20,414 nt of DNA from Isoetes engelmannii (GCA_011763485.2 JAANSK020283490.1:1-20414); one strand, 5' to 3'; numbered from the stretch's first letter, positions 10,627-19,731 are shown. The notes: generated from the sequence alone by a model not told the origin. Translations and numbers: made by a program.

Positions 10627-11109
10627 ACCAATTCCACTGAACAATGAATTCAACCTACCTAAATTATGAACCTTGTCAGCATCTCATTAAGTTGCCGCAA
10701 TGGTAATTTCTGAATAGGAATAGCAGTGCCATATTTAAATGCCACTCTCCACTCATCAAATCTTCATTGCGCCATCTATTAACATTTTTAGAGCGATCTA
10801 TTCCGCCATTGAGTGCTGCAGACAATAGATCTTCATATAATGGAAGCCATTCTCCATTAGGATCATCCTCATCCTCACACTTTCCTCATCTTCTAAATCA
10901 TCAAGTATTTCTTCACACTCCTCATTCGTAACAGGACTTATAGGTAAAGGAGTACTACCAATATCCTGAGATAAAATGTGGAAAGAAGGCTGGGAATTAT
11001 CTGCCATAAGATCACCTGTAATAAAGCAGACGATCCATAACAAATGTTTAGATATAACAGCGAAGCACTATAAAATTAGACATCTATACAACACGTTTTT
11101 TTGATATCT

Positions 11110-11447
11110 ATTATTCTGCAAAAAGAAAATGAAAGAAAGAACATGCAAGAAACTAGAAAATGCACCGTTTCTGCTGTAGGAAGATGTTGGAACATTGGAA
11201 ATATGACCTAAGAAACTATAATTAGTTATTGAAAACGAAAATGAAGAAACCGAAATAAAGTACATGCAAGAAGCTAAAAAAATGCACCGTTTCTGCTATA
11301 AGAAGTTGCAGGAACAATGGAAAAACCACATAAGAAACTCTAACTAGTTTCAAAAACGAAAAATGAGAGAAAAAATAAGAGAAAAACGCATCGTTTCTGT
11401 TGTAGGAAGATGCTGGAACAGTAGAAAGATGACCTAAGAAACTATAA
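11110..11447. repeat. higher-order tandem repeat, part left of the Helitron
   Basis: Monomers of roughly 95-120 bp share the words tgcatcgtttctgctgtag, gctggaacagtggaaa and cataagaaact. Two monomer types alternate: A contains aaataaagtacatgcaagaa and ends ctctaactagttt; B ends cctaagaaactataattagt. The A/B pair makes a higher-order unit of a little over 200 bp. The array is interrupted after 11447 by the Helitron and resumes at 16247. It lies directly upstream of the recombinase gene, so it may have been its promoter or a recombinase-binding region. Confidence 0.85.
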
Positions 11448-12897
11448 TCTATTGTTTAAATTCGGTTTTTCCGACTGGTGGAAAACTTTTTAGATTTTTT
11501 TCTAGGTTGATTTTCCTAAGGTTTTAGCTTCTTAGACGCCGAAAAATTTTACAGTTTTTCCAAAAATTGAGAGAGGTTTTTTGCTACGATTTTGGGGCTC
11601 CTGGATTTGCTAAAGGATTTTGGACTTTGGGTTTTCCCATTTCCCTGATTGGCTCTTATCCGATTGCAGCTGGCAGCAGTGATGCATGCCGCGATTGATG
11701 GCATATGTGGATGCAAGATATATTGCATCTTCCTGTGTTCTTAATCACAGTTTGGCATCTGGCGAACTTCTAGAGGTGATTTTCTTCGAGGTTGATGCCT
11801 GAACAATTTCTTGATTTCTTTTTTGCATGCTTTAGGTTTCAGAGTCATGCAAACAGGGTTTGCTCAGAGCTGCACCTATCATGTAGTGGCAGTGGAAGAG
11901 CCTGCTCTGGCAAACTTTGTGGCCGTCAAAAGGAATTTGCGAAAACCATCACAAGTAGGAAAGGTCAGGGCAACACTCCATCCTCTTCTATCTTCGATTT
12001 TGGGAAGCATATGTGTTCATCACAGTTAATACAGAATCATGGATGAATAAAACGATGGTCGAATCCCTTCTTTTCTAGGTAAGATTATGTTTCAAGTTTA
12101 CAGAAGCCATTTTTGTTGCTTACTATTTGGAATTTTGTTTGTAGATTCGGTCTATACAGCCTATATGTTGTAGCTTTTATGGTTGCTACTCAAGTTTCTG
12201 TTCTCTGTCTGGGAATGTTCCTTCAAGAGTTTATAACGTGCCCTTTTATGATTCTTCTGCAAATAGTCCTTGGAATGTTCAATGATCCATCACCATAACT
12301 CTTCAGGTTCGTGATTATCTTTGGGTCCATTTGAAGCTCCCATTTTACCAGATCTCTGATCACAGGCAAAGGCAAACTGCCTCTGATTTGTTTGTGGTCT
12401 ATTGCATTGAATTCAGCCTGAGATTCAACTTTAGGCAATTTTGATTTAACGGTTGAATTGTCCTTGCACCCAATAAGAAATCAGTCTCAAGCTATGAAGC
12501 TATTCTCTCAGCTAGGTAAGGCATTGGAAAATATGTCATGCCAAGAGTCCCTCTTAGCATAGGGTTTTCATTTCATCTTTTTCTTTGGTAGAGTCTGCTC
12601 TTGCCTTTGACTTTGCACAAGATTAGGCACAAATATTTTATAATCTCCTTGCAGCCTTTTCCAAGTATTTGTTCCAGTGCTTATGTTCTAGAAAAACTTC
12701 ATAGCAGAAGCTTGGCTTGCCATGTAGAATGTATTTTCTAGAATTTACTATATGTGCTTAAAAACTTTCCTTGGCAAAACTCTTACTGATTGAATACAAG
12801 CAATGTTTGTGGCAAGACCCAGTTTGAGCGGGCTTGGATCTTGAAGAGCTCCTGCGCAATCATCACAACCAGTCGAGCAATAGTGTTGTGAGTCATT

Positions 12898-13043
12898 TCC
12901 TCTTATGCAAATTATGGGTATGCTTTCTTTTGTTTTCTTTTCCATGTTGGCAGATGGTAACCTCTTGCGGCATCTCCTCTTATCTTATCTTATCTTATGC
13001 AAATTATGCTATACATTCTCTGTTCTTTTCCATGTTGGCAGAC
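12898..13043. repeat. two diverged direct repeats inside the Helitron
   Basis: The words cctcttatgcaaattatg and ttttccatgttggcaga occur in both 12898-12957 and 12973-13043. The second unit has a (CTTAT)n expansion. Each ends in a sequence resembling a splice acceptor, as if an intron end was duplicated. Confidence 0.65.
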
Positions 13044-13425
13044 CTCTGGCATCTATAGCTGGGTAATGTATATGCCCGAGTGGATGTCTTTGCCCAATTA
13101 GGCGCATGTATTAATGTGGACTATGTTTAGGCATTATGATAGATGCATATCTATGTCATATGACTTACTCAGGTAAGTGAAGAGTTTCAAACGAGATTCA
13201 CAACCTTGAGAATATTTTTTACTTTAAAATCTCAATGGAGCACAAAAACAGGTGAAGTGGTGTAGAATTAGAACAATCTCTCCAAAGTGAATTTGTGCAC
13301 CTTCCTGTTCCTGTTATTTATTATTTTCAACTAAAATAATGGCCTCCACTGTTGTCAGTGGAAAATCCTAAAAAAAACAATAATGTATTTGGCATGCTTC
13401 AAAAGAGTCTCGTTGTTAATGTGAG

Positions 13426-13641
13426 CGAGAGAATGCATCATGGTACAGTTTACAGTTGAGGTCATGCTCCAGAGAGAATACATCATGGTATCGTTTACAG
13501 TTTAGGTCATGGACCAGATAATATACATTAAAGATCATGGTACCATTTACGGTTGGGGCATGGTCCAGAGAGAATGCATCATGGTACCATTTATAGTTCA
13601 AGTCATGATCCAGATAATATACATTAAAGATCATGGTTTTG
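13426..13641. repeat. tandem array of 45- and 51-bp units inside the Helitron
   Basis: About five units, each with a catcatggta or gatcatggta core followed by a tttacagtt-like stretch and a catg.tcc end. Two versions alternate: one starting agagagaatgcatcatggta (45 bp) and one starting agataatatacattaaagat (51 bp). Both strands give open frames, but these merely reflect the repeat. Confidence 0.85.
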
Positions 13642-13850
13642 GACGTATTTTTGCAGATAATATGGAGCAAACAAAGTTATGGATCTTGAATGCTATTCTG
13701 TGCCAAAAAGGTAAGAAAATCTAAAGCAGAGTTAGCATATAACTCTTCTTATATAACACGACCCTATTTGATCCTGCTATAACAAAGCAGTGTGCTATAG
13801 CAGTATCCTATTTGAACTCACATTATGCCCATATGGTAATGTGACCATAT

Positions 13851-14006
13851 GAAATACCATCATATATGGATTGTCATAATGACTGAACATGGTTGGTATA
13901 ATGGACTGTAGTTGAGTATCACAATTTGAAATACCATCATATATGGATTGCCATAATGATTGAACATGATTGTTGGCATAATGGATTGTAGTTCAGTATC
14001 ACAAAA
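13851..14006. repeat. two 77-80 bp direct repeats inside the Helitron
   Basis: Units begin gaaataccatcatatatgga at 13851 and 13928 and end gttgagtatcacaa or gttcagtatcacaa. They differ by a few substitutions and a small insertion (tgttgg). The sequence is noncoding. Confidence 0.85.
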
Positions 14007-14100
14007 TGACAGGGAATATCATAGATTTGGTGTGATAGGTTCGTTTCTGCACAAGAAACACAAACATGTTAAATCTGATAATACTTGTGAAAAAAGACTA

Positions 14101-14600
14101 GCATGTCGCAGCAGCAAATAGATGATGGCGCTTTGTGAGTTACTCAGTCTAGCTAATGGTGTTGTAATTTGAGATGGTTCGGTCTGAAAACCATTGTTTG
14201 TGTTCCATCATTTCTTATTCTCAAGCCTAGGCATATGGTAGCAGCAAATAGATGATGACGTAGACTAGCTAATGCTATTGTAATTTGAGTTGTATAATTT
14301 CTTCGTACTTTACAAGCCTCATTATAACATGGTTCGGTTTGAAAACCATTGGTTTGTCCATCATTTCTTATTCTCAAGCCTAGGCATGTTGCAACAGCAA
14401 ATAGAGGACTCTTTGTGAGTTACTCGGTCTAGCTAATGCCGTTGTAATTTGAGTTGTATGAATTCTTTGTGCTTCGTAGGCTTCACTATAACATGGTTCG
14501 GTCTGAAAGCCACTGGCTTGTGCTCCATCATTTCTTATTCTCAAGCTTCGGTCTAAAAACCACTGGTTTGTGTTCCATCATTTTTTATTTTCAAGCTTCC
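14101..14600. repeat. tandem array of 130-155 bp units inside the Helitron
   Basis: Units start with a gcagcaaatagatga-like word at about 14101, 14230 and 14383. Each holds agctaatg..gttgtaatttgag, then acatggttcggtctgaaa, and ends ccatcatttcttattctcaa. A fourth partial unit ends near 14600. Internal deletions make the units unequal. Such arrays are common in non-autonomous Helitrons. Confidence 0.85.
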
Positions 14601-15542
14601 ATCAAGTTCCATGGGTATTCTCAATATTTTATATCAAATAAATCATTTAAATAACACCAATATCTAGGATATTATTACTATTTAACAGCGTAGCTATTTG
14701 TTTCTTTAAGTAATTGGCTGGCACATTAGAACATGGCAGTGGACTCTTAAAGATGAATGCATCCTTAAAGATGAATGCATCCTAGACCTGGCCTTTTCAA
14801 CAAACATTAGTTCTTTTTACAAAATGAATGGAAAAATAGTCTATACCCGCGCACTTCGGAGATTCGAGTTCAAACGTCAATGTACATATAGAACTTATAT
14901 TTAAACGTCAATATACACGAACTCATATGAAACTTGGTACTCATATGAGCTCTTTTAACTCCACCCCAAACATAGAAGAGGAGCTTCCTAAGCAAAAAAA
15001 AAGGGAAAAAAAAAAAGCTATCAAAGCCACAACATAAACAATTGTCGTTGTTGGGCATCCATTGTAATCAATTTCTCTATATGACATTCGTTTTGTGCAT
15101 TTTCAATCATGTTGGAAAGCACGATGTAAATTTTAGTCTTTAGTACATGGTCGATGCAAATGTCGAATTTCAATCTTTTTAGATAGAGGGAAGATATAAA
15201 ATGAACAAACAAGAGCCAGAGTCAACATTATCAATTTGTCAAACAACTATTTCGAAAGAAACAAAAGCATTTGCATTCATTCATTTGTATTGAGACCAAT
15301 AGTAAAATATTTGAAGGGCGCGAGAGAAGATATCCCATTAGGCATTCCCATTAAAGATGTTAAACATACATTTCCACATTATACTACTTTTCCATAAATT
15401 CAACAATGAGCCGCTGTTAGCCTTACTTCACTGTTGCTTATGGTTGGTTCCCCTATCATCCCAAATGCCAAATACGCAAAGTAATCTCTTAAGTTCTATG
15501 AGGAAAAATTCTATCTTTATGCATTACAATCATCGCTCTAGA

Positions 15543-15684
15543 CACGTCTTACTTACCACATCTTCTTCTTCTTTTCTCACATTGGTCTCCGCGCCCAACA
15601 AAAACTACACAAACACGTCTTACTTACCACATCTTGTTCTTCTTTTCTCACATTGGTCTCCGCACCGAACAAAAACTACACAAT
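15543..15684. repeat. 71-bp tandem duplication inside the Helitron
   Basis: Two units, 15543-15613 and 15614-15684, begin cacgtcttacttaccacatc and end aaaaactacacaa. They differ at only a few bases, so the duplication is young. An open frame runs through both but has no recognisable protein. Confidence 0.9.
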
Positions 15685-16217
15685 ATTCTAGCTCTCGCAC
15701 CTTGACATACATGACTTCTTATAATTGGCATTCTTGGACACCTATATTCATCAACCCTCCCCCCAACATAACAAATTGTTGTTAAGACTGGCAACGCCAA
15801 GCACAACATGCTACATGTGTCTTCTTAACATTTTGTATTCTGCCCCTTAGTTGATGGCCATAGTAAAGGAATTTTGTAACTCTACAACCAAAGGAGAAGT
15901 CTACCATTATAGTAGGTCCACGTTGGGACATTTTCCTGCATGGCTATGTATTAATGCCCTCTTTTAATATCATGTCCAACTTTCAAAGCCAAAACAGGCC
16001 AACACAAAACAATGACACTACCCCAAAATTAATCTCATTTCTAAGGCTAGACAAGATCATTTTATTAACTACCCTTATTTTAACTTAAACTCAAAGTCAT
16101 CGCAATCCAGAGGACACTTAGAAGAAGAAATAACTAATTATCCAAATGCAACAAGAAGCGGCAGCATCTACAAATGCAAGGAATGAAGTTCAAGTCCTGA
16201 AATAGAATCTTATTTAT

Positions 16218-16246
16218 GCCCGGCAACGCCGGGCACCCGTTACTAG
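16218..16246 (+). terminator. Helitron 3' terminal hairpin and CTAG end
   Basis: GCCCGGC (16218-16224), loop AAC, GCCGGGC (16228-16234), spacer acccgtta, then CTAG. This is the standard Helitron transposition-termination structure; it is not a transcription terminator. Confidence 0.93.
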
Positions 16247-16690
16247 TTAGTTATTAAAAACGAAAATGAAGAAAACGAAATAAAGTACATGCAAGAAGCT
16301 GAAAAATGCATCGTTTCTTCTATACAAAGCTGGTAGAACAGTGGAAAAACCACATAAGAAACTTCAACTACTTTCAAAAAGGAAAAATGAGAGAAAAAAC
16401 ACATCGTTTCTGCTGTAGAAAGATGCTGGAACAGTGGAAAGATGACCTAAGAAACTATAATTAGTTATTAAAAACGAAAATGAAGAAAACGAAATAAAGT
16501 ACATGCAAGAAGCTGAAAAATGCATCGTTTCTGCTATGAGAAGCTGATGGAACAGTGGAAAAATGACATAAGAAAATCTAACTAGTTTTAAAATCGAAAA
16601 TGAGATGTCAAGAAAATAAAAAAACGACATAAGAAACTCTAACTAGTTTTAAAATCGAAAATGAGAGAAACAGATGTCAAGAGAATAAAA
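16247..16690. repeat. higher-order tandem repeat, part right of the Helitron
   Basis: This continues the array of 11110-11447 in the same register, beginning exactly where the left part stopped. It contains A, B and A monomers and then two shorter truncated units (tcgaaaatgagatgtcaaga and tcgaaaatgagagaaacaga) at the edge. The second B unit carries the intact site that shows what the Helitron target looked like. Confidence 0.87.
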
Positions 16691-16993
16691 AAACCTACCA
16701 AGAATTTGTTAAAGGGGGCTGCAGGAGCATGAACAATCCGATCCAACCAAGAAGCCGTGAAAAATCAGCCGGAAGAATAACATTGTATAAACATAAAAAA
16801 ATCGTGAAGCAGCATGGTATCTACATTAAAGGGATAGGCATGTACCTCTGGATCCGCTCTGTGCCTCCAAATCACCTGCAAAACTCGTCCAGCGCCATCG
16901 TTAATATGCCGCTAGATCTACGGGATTGCAGAGGAAAATGGATACGAAACTTTAAAAAAAATAATTTAAGGTACGTAACCCCAGGTGTCGATT
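16691..16993. other. unassigned leader between tandem repeat and hairpin 2
   Basis: Moderately GC-richer unique sequence. A frame on the plus strand (16729-17007) has no recognised domain. By position this is the far upstream end of the recombinase element, but it could also be older DNA. I found no matching sequence next to hairpin 1. Confidence 0.35.
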
Positions 16994-17195
16994 ATTACGT
17001 CCAATAATAGTCAATTTGGGAGGGGGGGGGCTTCTACGCCTCGTAATAAATCGAGCCGCCCCCACCAGACGAGGTGGCGCACGAGCGGCGGAGCCGCGAT
17101 CCGCGAATGCGCCGCGAAGTCTGGCGGCGCCACCTCGATTTATTACGTGGCGTAGAAGCCCCCCCCCCCCCTCCCCGACTATTACCTGGTACATA
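16994..17195. repeat. GC-rich terminal hairpin 2 (imperfect palindrome of about 200 bp)
   Basis: The outer arms pair aataatagtc (17003-17012) with gactatta (17177-17184), then a G-run with a C-run, cttctacgcc (17031-17040) with ggcgtagaag (17149-17158), and cgtaataaatcgag (17042-17055) with ctcgatttattacg (17134-17147). The GC-rich core (about 17052-17136) includes ccagacgaggtggcgcac, gagcggcggagccgcg and gcgccgcgaagtctgg. The arms are unrelated to those of hairpin 1; the core is homologous to it in inverted orientation. It sits at the same place relative to the element's 3' module as hairpin 1 does. Confidence 0.88.
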
Positions 17196-17254
17196 AAAAA
17201 TGCCCCCTTGGGATTACTGTCAAAGTCTATCAATATTACCCCACATAATTTGAT

Positions 17255-17375
17255 GTCCACCAACAATCACTAAATTCCCGTATGTACACCAAAAATTTAT
17301 TGAATTCCATTATGTACACCAACAATTATTGAATTTCTATTATGTACACCAACAATTACTGAATTCCCATTATGT
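17255..17375. repeat. 30-bp tandem repeat in the element's 3' module, copy 2
   Basis: Four units start at about 17255, 17286, 17316 and 17346. The last three are exact 30-mers beginning acaccaa and ending atgt. Unit order and variants match copy 1, where the first unit is largely deleted. Confidence 0.87.
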
Positions 17376-17458
17376 ACAAGTCAAATGTCTTACATTTTCC
17401 TGTTAAAACAAAAGATCAGAATGTACATAAGTCTGTTTCTCATCAAATTTTAGATGCC

Positions 17459-17911
17459 TTAAACTGTTTTCTTGCTATTCATAGCTAAAGAAATTACAGC
17501 AGCCAAGTCTTTTGCATCAATGCCATAGTTGAATGTGCAGTTAGTAAAGCTTCCTCGATTGTTAATAACTGGTCCAGAATACCTCCCAATAGCTCTAGCA
17601 CTATCTGAAAATTTTTTGCTGAGCTCATCATAAAATGAGTCATCAGAATCATCCTCATCAGCCTCAAATGTAAAACCAGTCTTGGTTATTTGCACATTCT
17701 TATTATTGGTCACAACAACCTGTGAATCAGTAGCAACAAGTCCCTGTGAAATTATCTTGGAAGCAAAGTTATGCGCCTCAAACTCTTGTTCAGTCAATAC
17801 AATTGACAGATTCTCTCTATCACAATGATCGGCTGCACGCAGCAAAGTAGAGGCTTCAGTAACAGCAACATTAACTGGAACTTCTGCAAGTGGATTCCTA
17901 GAGCAATCCAC
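17459..17911 (-). pseudogene. recombinase C-terminal exon fragment, frame still open
   Basis: About 150 codons starting at DCSRNPLAEVPVNV and ending KKTV-stop (17459-17461) are uninterrupted, unlike the matching part of copy 1. The fragment holds LTEQEFEAHNFASKIISQGL, an acidic stretch (FEADEDDSDDSFYDELSKKF) and NNRGSFTNCTFNYGIDAKDL. The recombinase domain itself is absent, and no ATG or upstream exon is visible, so it probably makes no protein. It is useful as a less damaged reference for the C-terminal region, whose function is unknown; the acidic part and the NCTF motif are the conserved-looking pieces. Confidence 0.75.
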
Positions 17912-17926
17912 AATCTACTACTGCTG

Positions 17927-18974
17927 CGATTGATCCAATCCATTAGATCGTCATTCTCGAGAGAGGACGAGCATTTGGCGGTGTTTGTGTGCATATATCG
18001 CGAGTCTGTATCCCAAAAATGGCTTATACATTGCATGACCAAGAATTGCAATTACATAGGAAAAATGGTTCTTATTAAATCTTGCATGCTTCCACAATTA
18101 GCATATATGCCCATAAAAATACTATTCAATCATTCTCATGAGTTGCTTTTCAAGTTATAATGCGTCTAGAGTAGATGGCATTTTCACTATATTGATGAGC
18201 ATAACTTGTTAGAGACGAGTTTCTACTCTCACTATATTTGTCTGTGAAGTTAAAACTAGCTGCATAGAAGAATAGCCTATGTTATCATTTGCACCAAGGA
18301 GCAACGTACACCTCCATGGTGAATACGCTAACCATATGGCTACAAGATATTAGAGCCTACCCATTACACATAAATTCAATTCTTATCCAGAATATGGCAC
18401 CTAAAACAAATCCAGTACAGAAGTGGGGCACAAAAGGAGAAGAAATCAGTGAATCTTTGAAATTGAAGGCTTCCCATATTATATCTTTAACATGGTTGAT
18501 GCACCATAACAGGGTTGATTTAATATAGCCGAACCAAGTTTATGTTCTAGCATCTAAGAGGTTCTTAACTTATACCATGACTCCTACGGTCTTTAATGCG
18601 AACTTGTAGCCAAACGTGCTCATGTACCTCTTTCAATGTGTACTCAGCAAGATAAAGAATCGGCTTCTTTGGCTTCAAGGAAAGTTGTGGCGAAGAGATA
18701 ACGTGCATGACACCTCATATAGGTAACTTGAACTCCCAAGTTGTTGGTCTTCACTTGCTTATAAATCTTCACATCTCACTCTTGAAGGAAACACCAGGTG
18801 CCATCATGAGATTCATGCCTTAAAATTTCATCAATCCACATGCAATTAGACTTGAAAATCGGATTTTGAAATGCTAACATGGAGTTGTTTGCCAAAGAAT
18901 AACTTGGTCTTCTCATGCATGCATAGAGTAAGAAGCAAGGTTAAAAAGAGATAAACAACTTCATTTTAGCTTAA
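17927..18974. other. unassigned stretch right of the element
   Basis: Several short frames (for example 18289-18528, +) carry no recognisable domain. The stretch 18570-18920 read on the minus strand has a slightly protein-like look but is too broken to name. No RNA gene seen. Confidence 0.4.
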
Positions 18975-19545
18975 TAAAAGCAAGGCACACAGGCGACCAA
19001 CATGAGGCCAAGTTGGGTTATAGCCCAATTTGCCCCATGCAAGGTTAATTTAAAAGTGCCTATTGCCCCAATTTGGCCCATGCAAGGATGGCAGGTAGAG
19101 GCAACAAAAAGACTACAAAATCTATGAAGAGGGGGCCATCCCCATTCCAGAGTACTTTAAAAGTGTCTATCAAGGCAAAGAGGTACCCAATATAGAGCCA
19201 AGCCCAATTTACCCCATGCAAACATGGCGGCAACAAATGGTATGAAGAGGGGCCGCCCAATTTGCCTCACACACAATTAATATAAGAGTGCCTAGCAAGG
19301 CAAAGAGGCATCCAACATGGGCTAAATTGGGCCAATTTGCCCCATGCGAGGATGGCATGCAGAGGCACCAAACGGTAGAAGAGGAGGCCAAATTGGACCC
19401 AATTTACCTCATGCAAAATTAATATAAAAGTGCCTAGCAAGGCACAAAGGCGCCCAACATGGGGCCAGATTGGGCTGCCCAATTTACCCCATGCAAGGAT
19501 GGCAGGCAGAGGCAACAAACGATACGAAGTGGGGCCAAATTGAGC
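18975..19545. repeat. GC-richer minisatellite, units about 105-145 bp
   Basis: Recurring words are ttgccccatgcaaggatggc, agaggcaacaaacgg, atgaagaggggcc, ttaatataaaagtgcctagc and aaggcaaagaggc. The aagtgcctagcaaggc word recurs near 19052, 19156, 19286 and 19426. About four to five units of uneven length are present. Open frames on the minus strand (19060-19518) are the repeat translated and are not genes. Confidence 0.85.
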
Positions 19546-19731
19546 TATAGCCTTGAAGAAACTGTCTCTATTGAAGAGTCTGGCTCTGAAGAAAGTGATA
19601 GTGGCTCTGTAACTCCACTAATAGAATCTCCACCATGAATAGATGAAAGGAAATGCTTCCGCTGTTTCTGAACAAACTAACACTCGTCCTTCGCCTATCA
19701 GAAAAAAGGATAAGACAACATCACCATAAAC
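19546..19731 (+). other. acidic Ser/Glu-rich coding-like debris
   Basis: The plus strand reads EETVSIEESGSEESDSGSVT before breaking up. Such acidic linkers occur in many proteins and in polyproteins of plant retroelements; nothing decides between these. It is the target into which the poly(A) insert to the right landed. Confidence 0.3.

Larger units (their letters stand above)
8984..11007 (-). pseudogene. tyrosine recombinase, Crypton/DUF3504-like, decayed
   Basis: Crypton recombinases cut and rejoin DNA through a tyrosine, without a strand-copying step. Exon model: 11007-9984, 9922-9723, 9652-9549 and 9452-8984, with GT-AG introns and matching phases. The ATG at 11005-11007 opens an acidic N-terminus (EECEEILDDLEDEES), then a basic patch (VKKTRQSGNYDRPKKK). 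The recombinase domain follows: LLYYMLTRFGIRTAKEIRAV, then PFFLQPKSKF and, in exon 2, WYSMTPVGINSIMKWMKTMA. This is the LQP...WYS..P.G...L..M pattern shared by Cryptons and the animal ZMYM/QRICH1 DUF3504 domains. The catalytic blocks are altered: NKSER where NHSxR is usual, and GPNSVPGYLNYDR where a GH motif precedes the tyrosine. The C-terminus carries FTNCTFNYG. Breaks include a TGA at about 9803, a TAA at about 10488, frameshifts in the N-terminal half, a 41-bp duplication and frameshifts near 9200 and 9325. An exapted or DIRS-type recombinase is less likely, as no reverse transcriptase is near. Confidence 0.82.
11448..16246 (+). mobile_element. non-autonomous Helitron, 4.8 kb, precise ends
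   Basis: The 5' end is TC (11448-11449, TCTATTGTTTAAATTCGG). The 3' end is CTAG (16243-16246), preceded by a 7-bp perfect stem with a 3-base loop and an 8-base spacer. Insertion is between A (11447) and T (16247), the Helitron rule. Joining the flanks gives gaaactataa|ttagttatta, identical to the uninterrupted repeat at about 16452-16471, so both boundaries are effectively proven. I see no Rep/helicase coding. The first part (11448-13200) is T-rich and gene-like, with splice-like signals near 12079, 12513 and 13041, and may be captured gene fragments that I cannot identify. The rest is mostly the tandem repeats listed separately; 14620-15540 and 15690-16217 hold nothing I recognise. Confidence 0.9.
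8563..17195 (-). mobile_element. Crypton-like tyrosine-recombinase element, interrupted by a Helitron
   Basis: Outer limits are set by two GC-rich palindromes (8563-8739 and 16994-17195). Between them, in minus-strand order, lie an unassigned leader (16993-16691), an A/B tandem repeat (16690-16247 joined to 11447-11110), a recombinase gene (11007-8984) and a 3' noncoding module with 30-bp repeats. Removing the Helitron 11448-16246 leaves about 3.8 kb. Known Cryptons move by a tyrosine recombinase and usually lack inverted termini and target duplications; I found no target duplication here. Whether the right palindrome belongs to this copy, to the second copy at 17203-17926, or to both is unresolved, so the right end is a best estimate. 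Confidence 0.6.
17203..17926 (-). mobile_element. second, 5'-truncated copy of the recombinase element's 3' module
   Basis: Sequence from about 17203 matches that from about 8742, same orientation, across the noncoding module, the 30-bp repeats and the last exon. Homology stops at about 17926, inside what is exon 4 of copy 1 (near 9440), and unrelated DNA follows. Identity by eye is high with scattered substitutions and small indels, so the copies are related but not recent twins. Head-to-tail placement after hairpin 2 suggests a tandem array or a nested insertion. Confidence 0.88.

Noticed and set aside
14839-14851. TCTATACCCGCGC as an alternative Helitron 5' end
   Set aside because: It is preceded by G, not A, and the flank reconstruction at 11447/16247 fixes the real start.
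14839-15015. Possible SINE (gattcgagttc resembling a B box, A-rich end)
   Set aside because: No A box at the right distance, no target duplication, and the A-run is broken.
15357-15785. 142-codon plus-strand frame inside the Helitron
   Set aside because: It runs through the 71-bp tandem duplication and has no recognisable domain or splice context.
15787-15806. ctggcaacgccaagcac as a second Helitron 3' hairpin
   Set aside because: The stem is short and no proper CTRR end followed by T lies at the right spacing; at most a decayed relic.
8742-17926. The direct repeats 8742-9452 and 17203-17926 as LTRs of a retrotransposon
   Set aside because: They contain the recombinase gene's last exon and 3' end, the gene continues across the repeat boundary in copy 1, and no reverse transcriptase, primer-binding site or matching ends are present.
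19060-19518. Minus-strand frames with ILAWGKLG-like repeats as a repeat protein
   Set aside because: They are translations of the minisatellite, overlap in different frames and lack consistent unit length.
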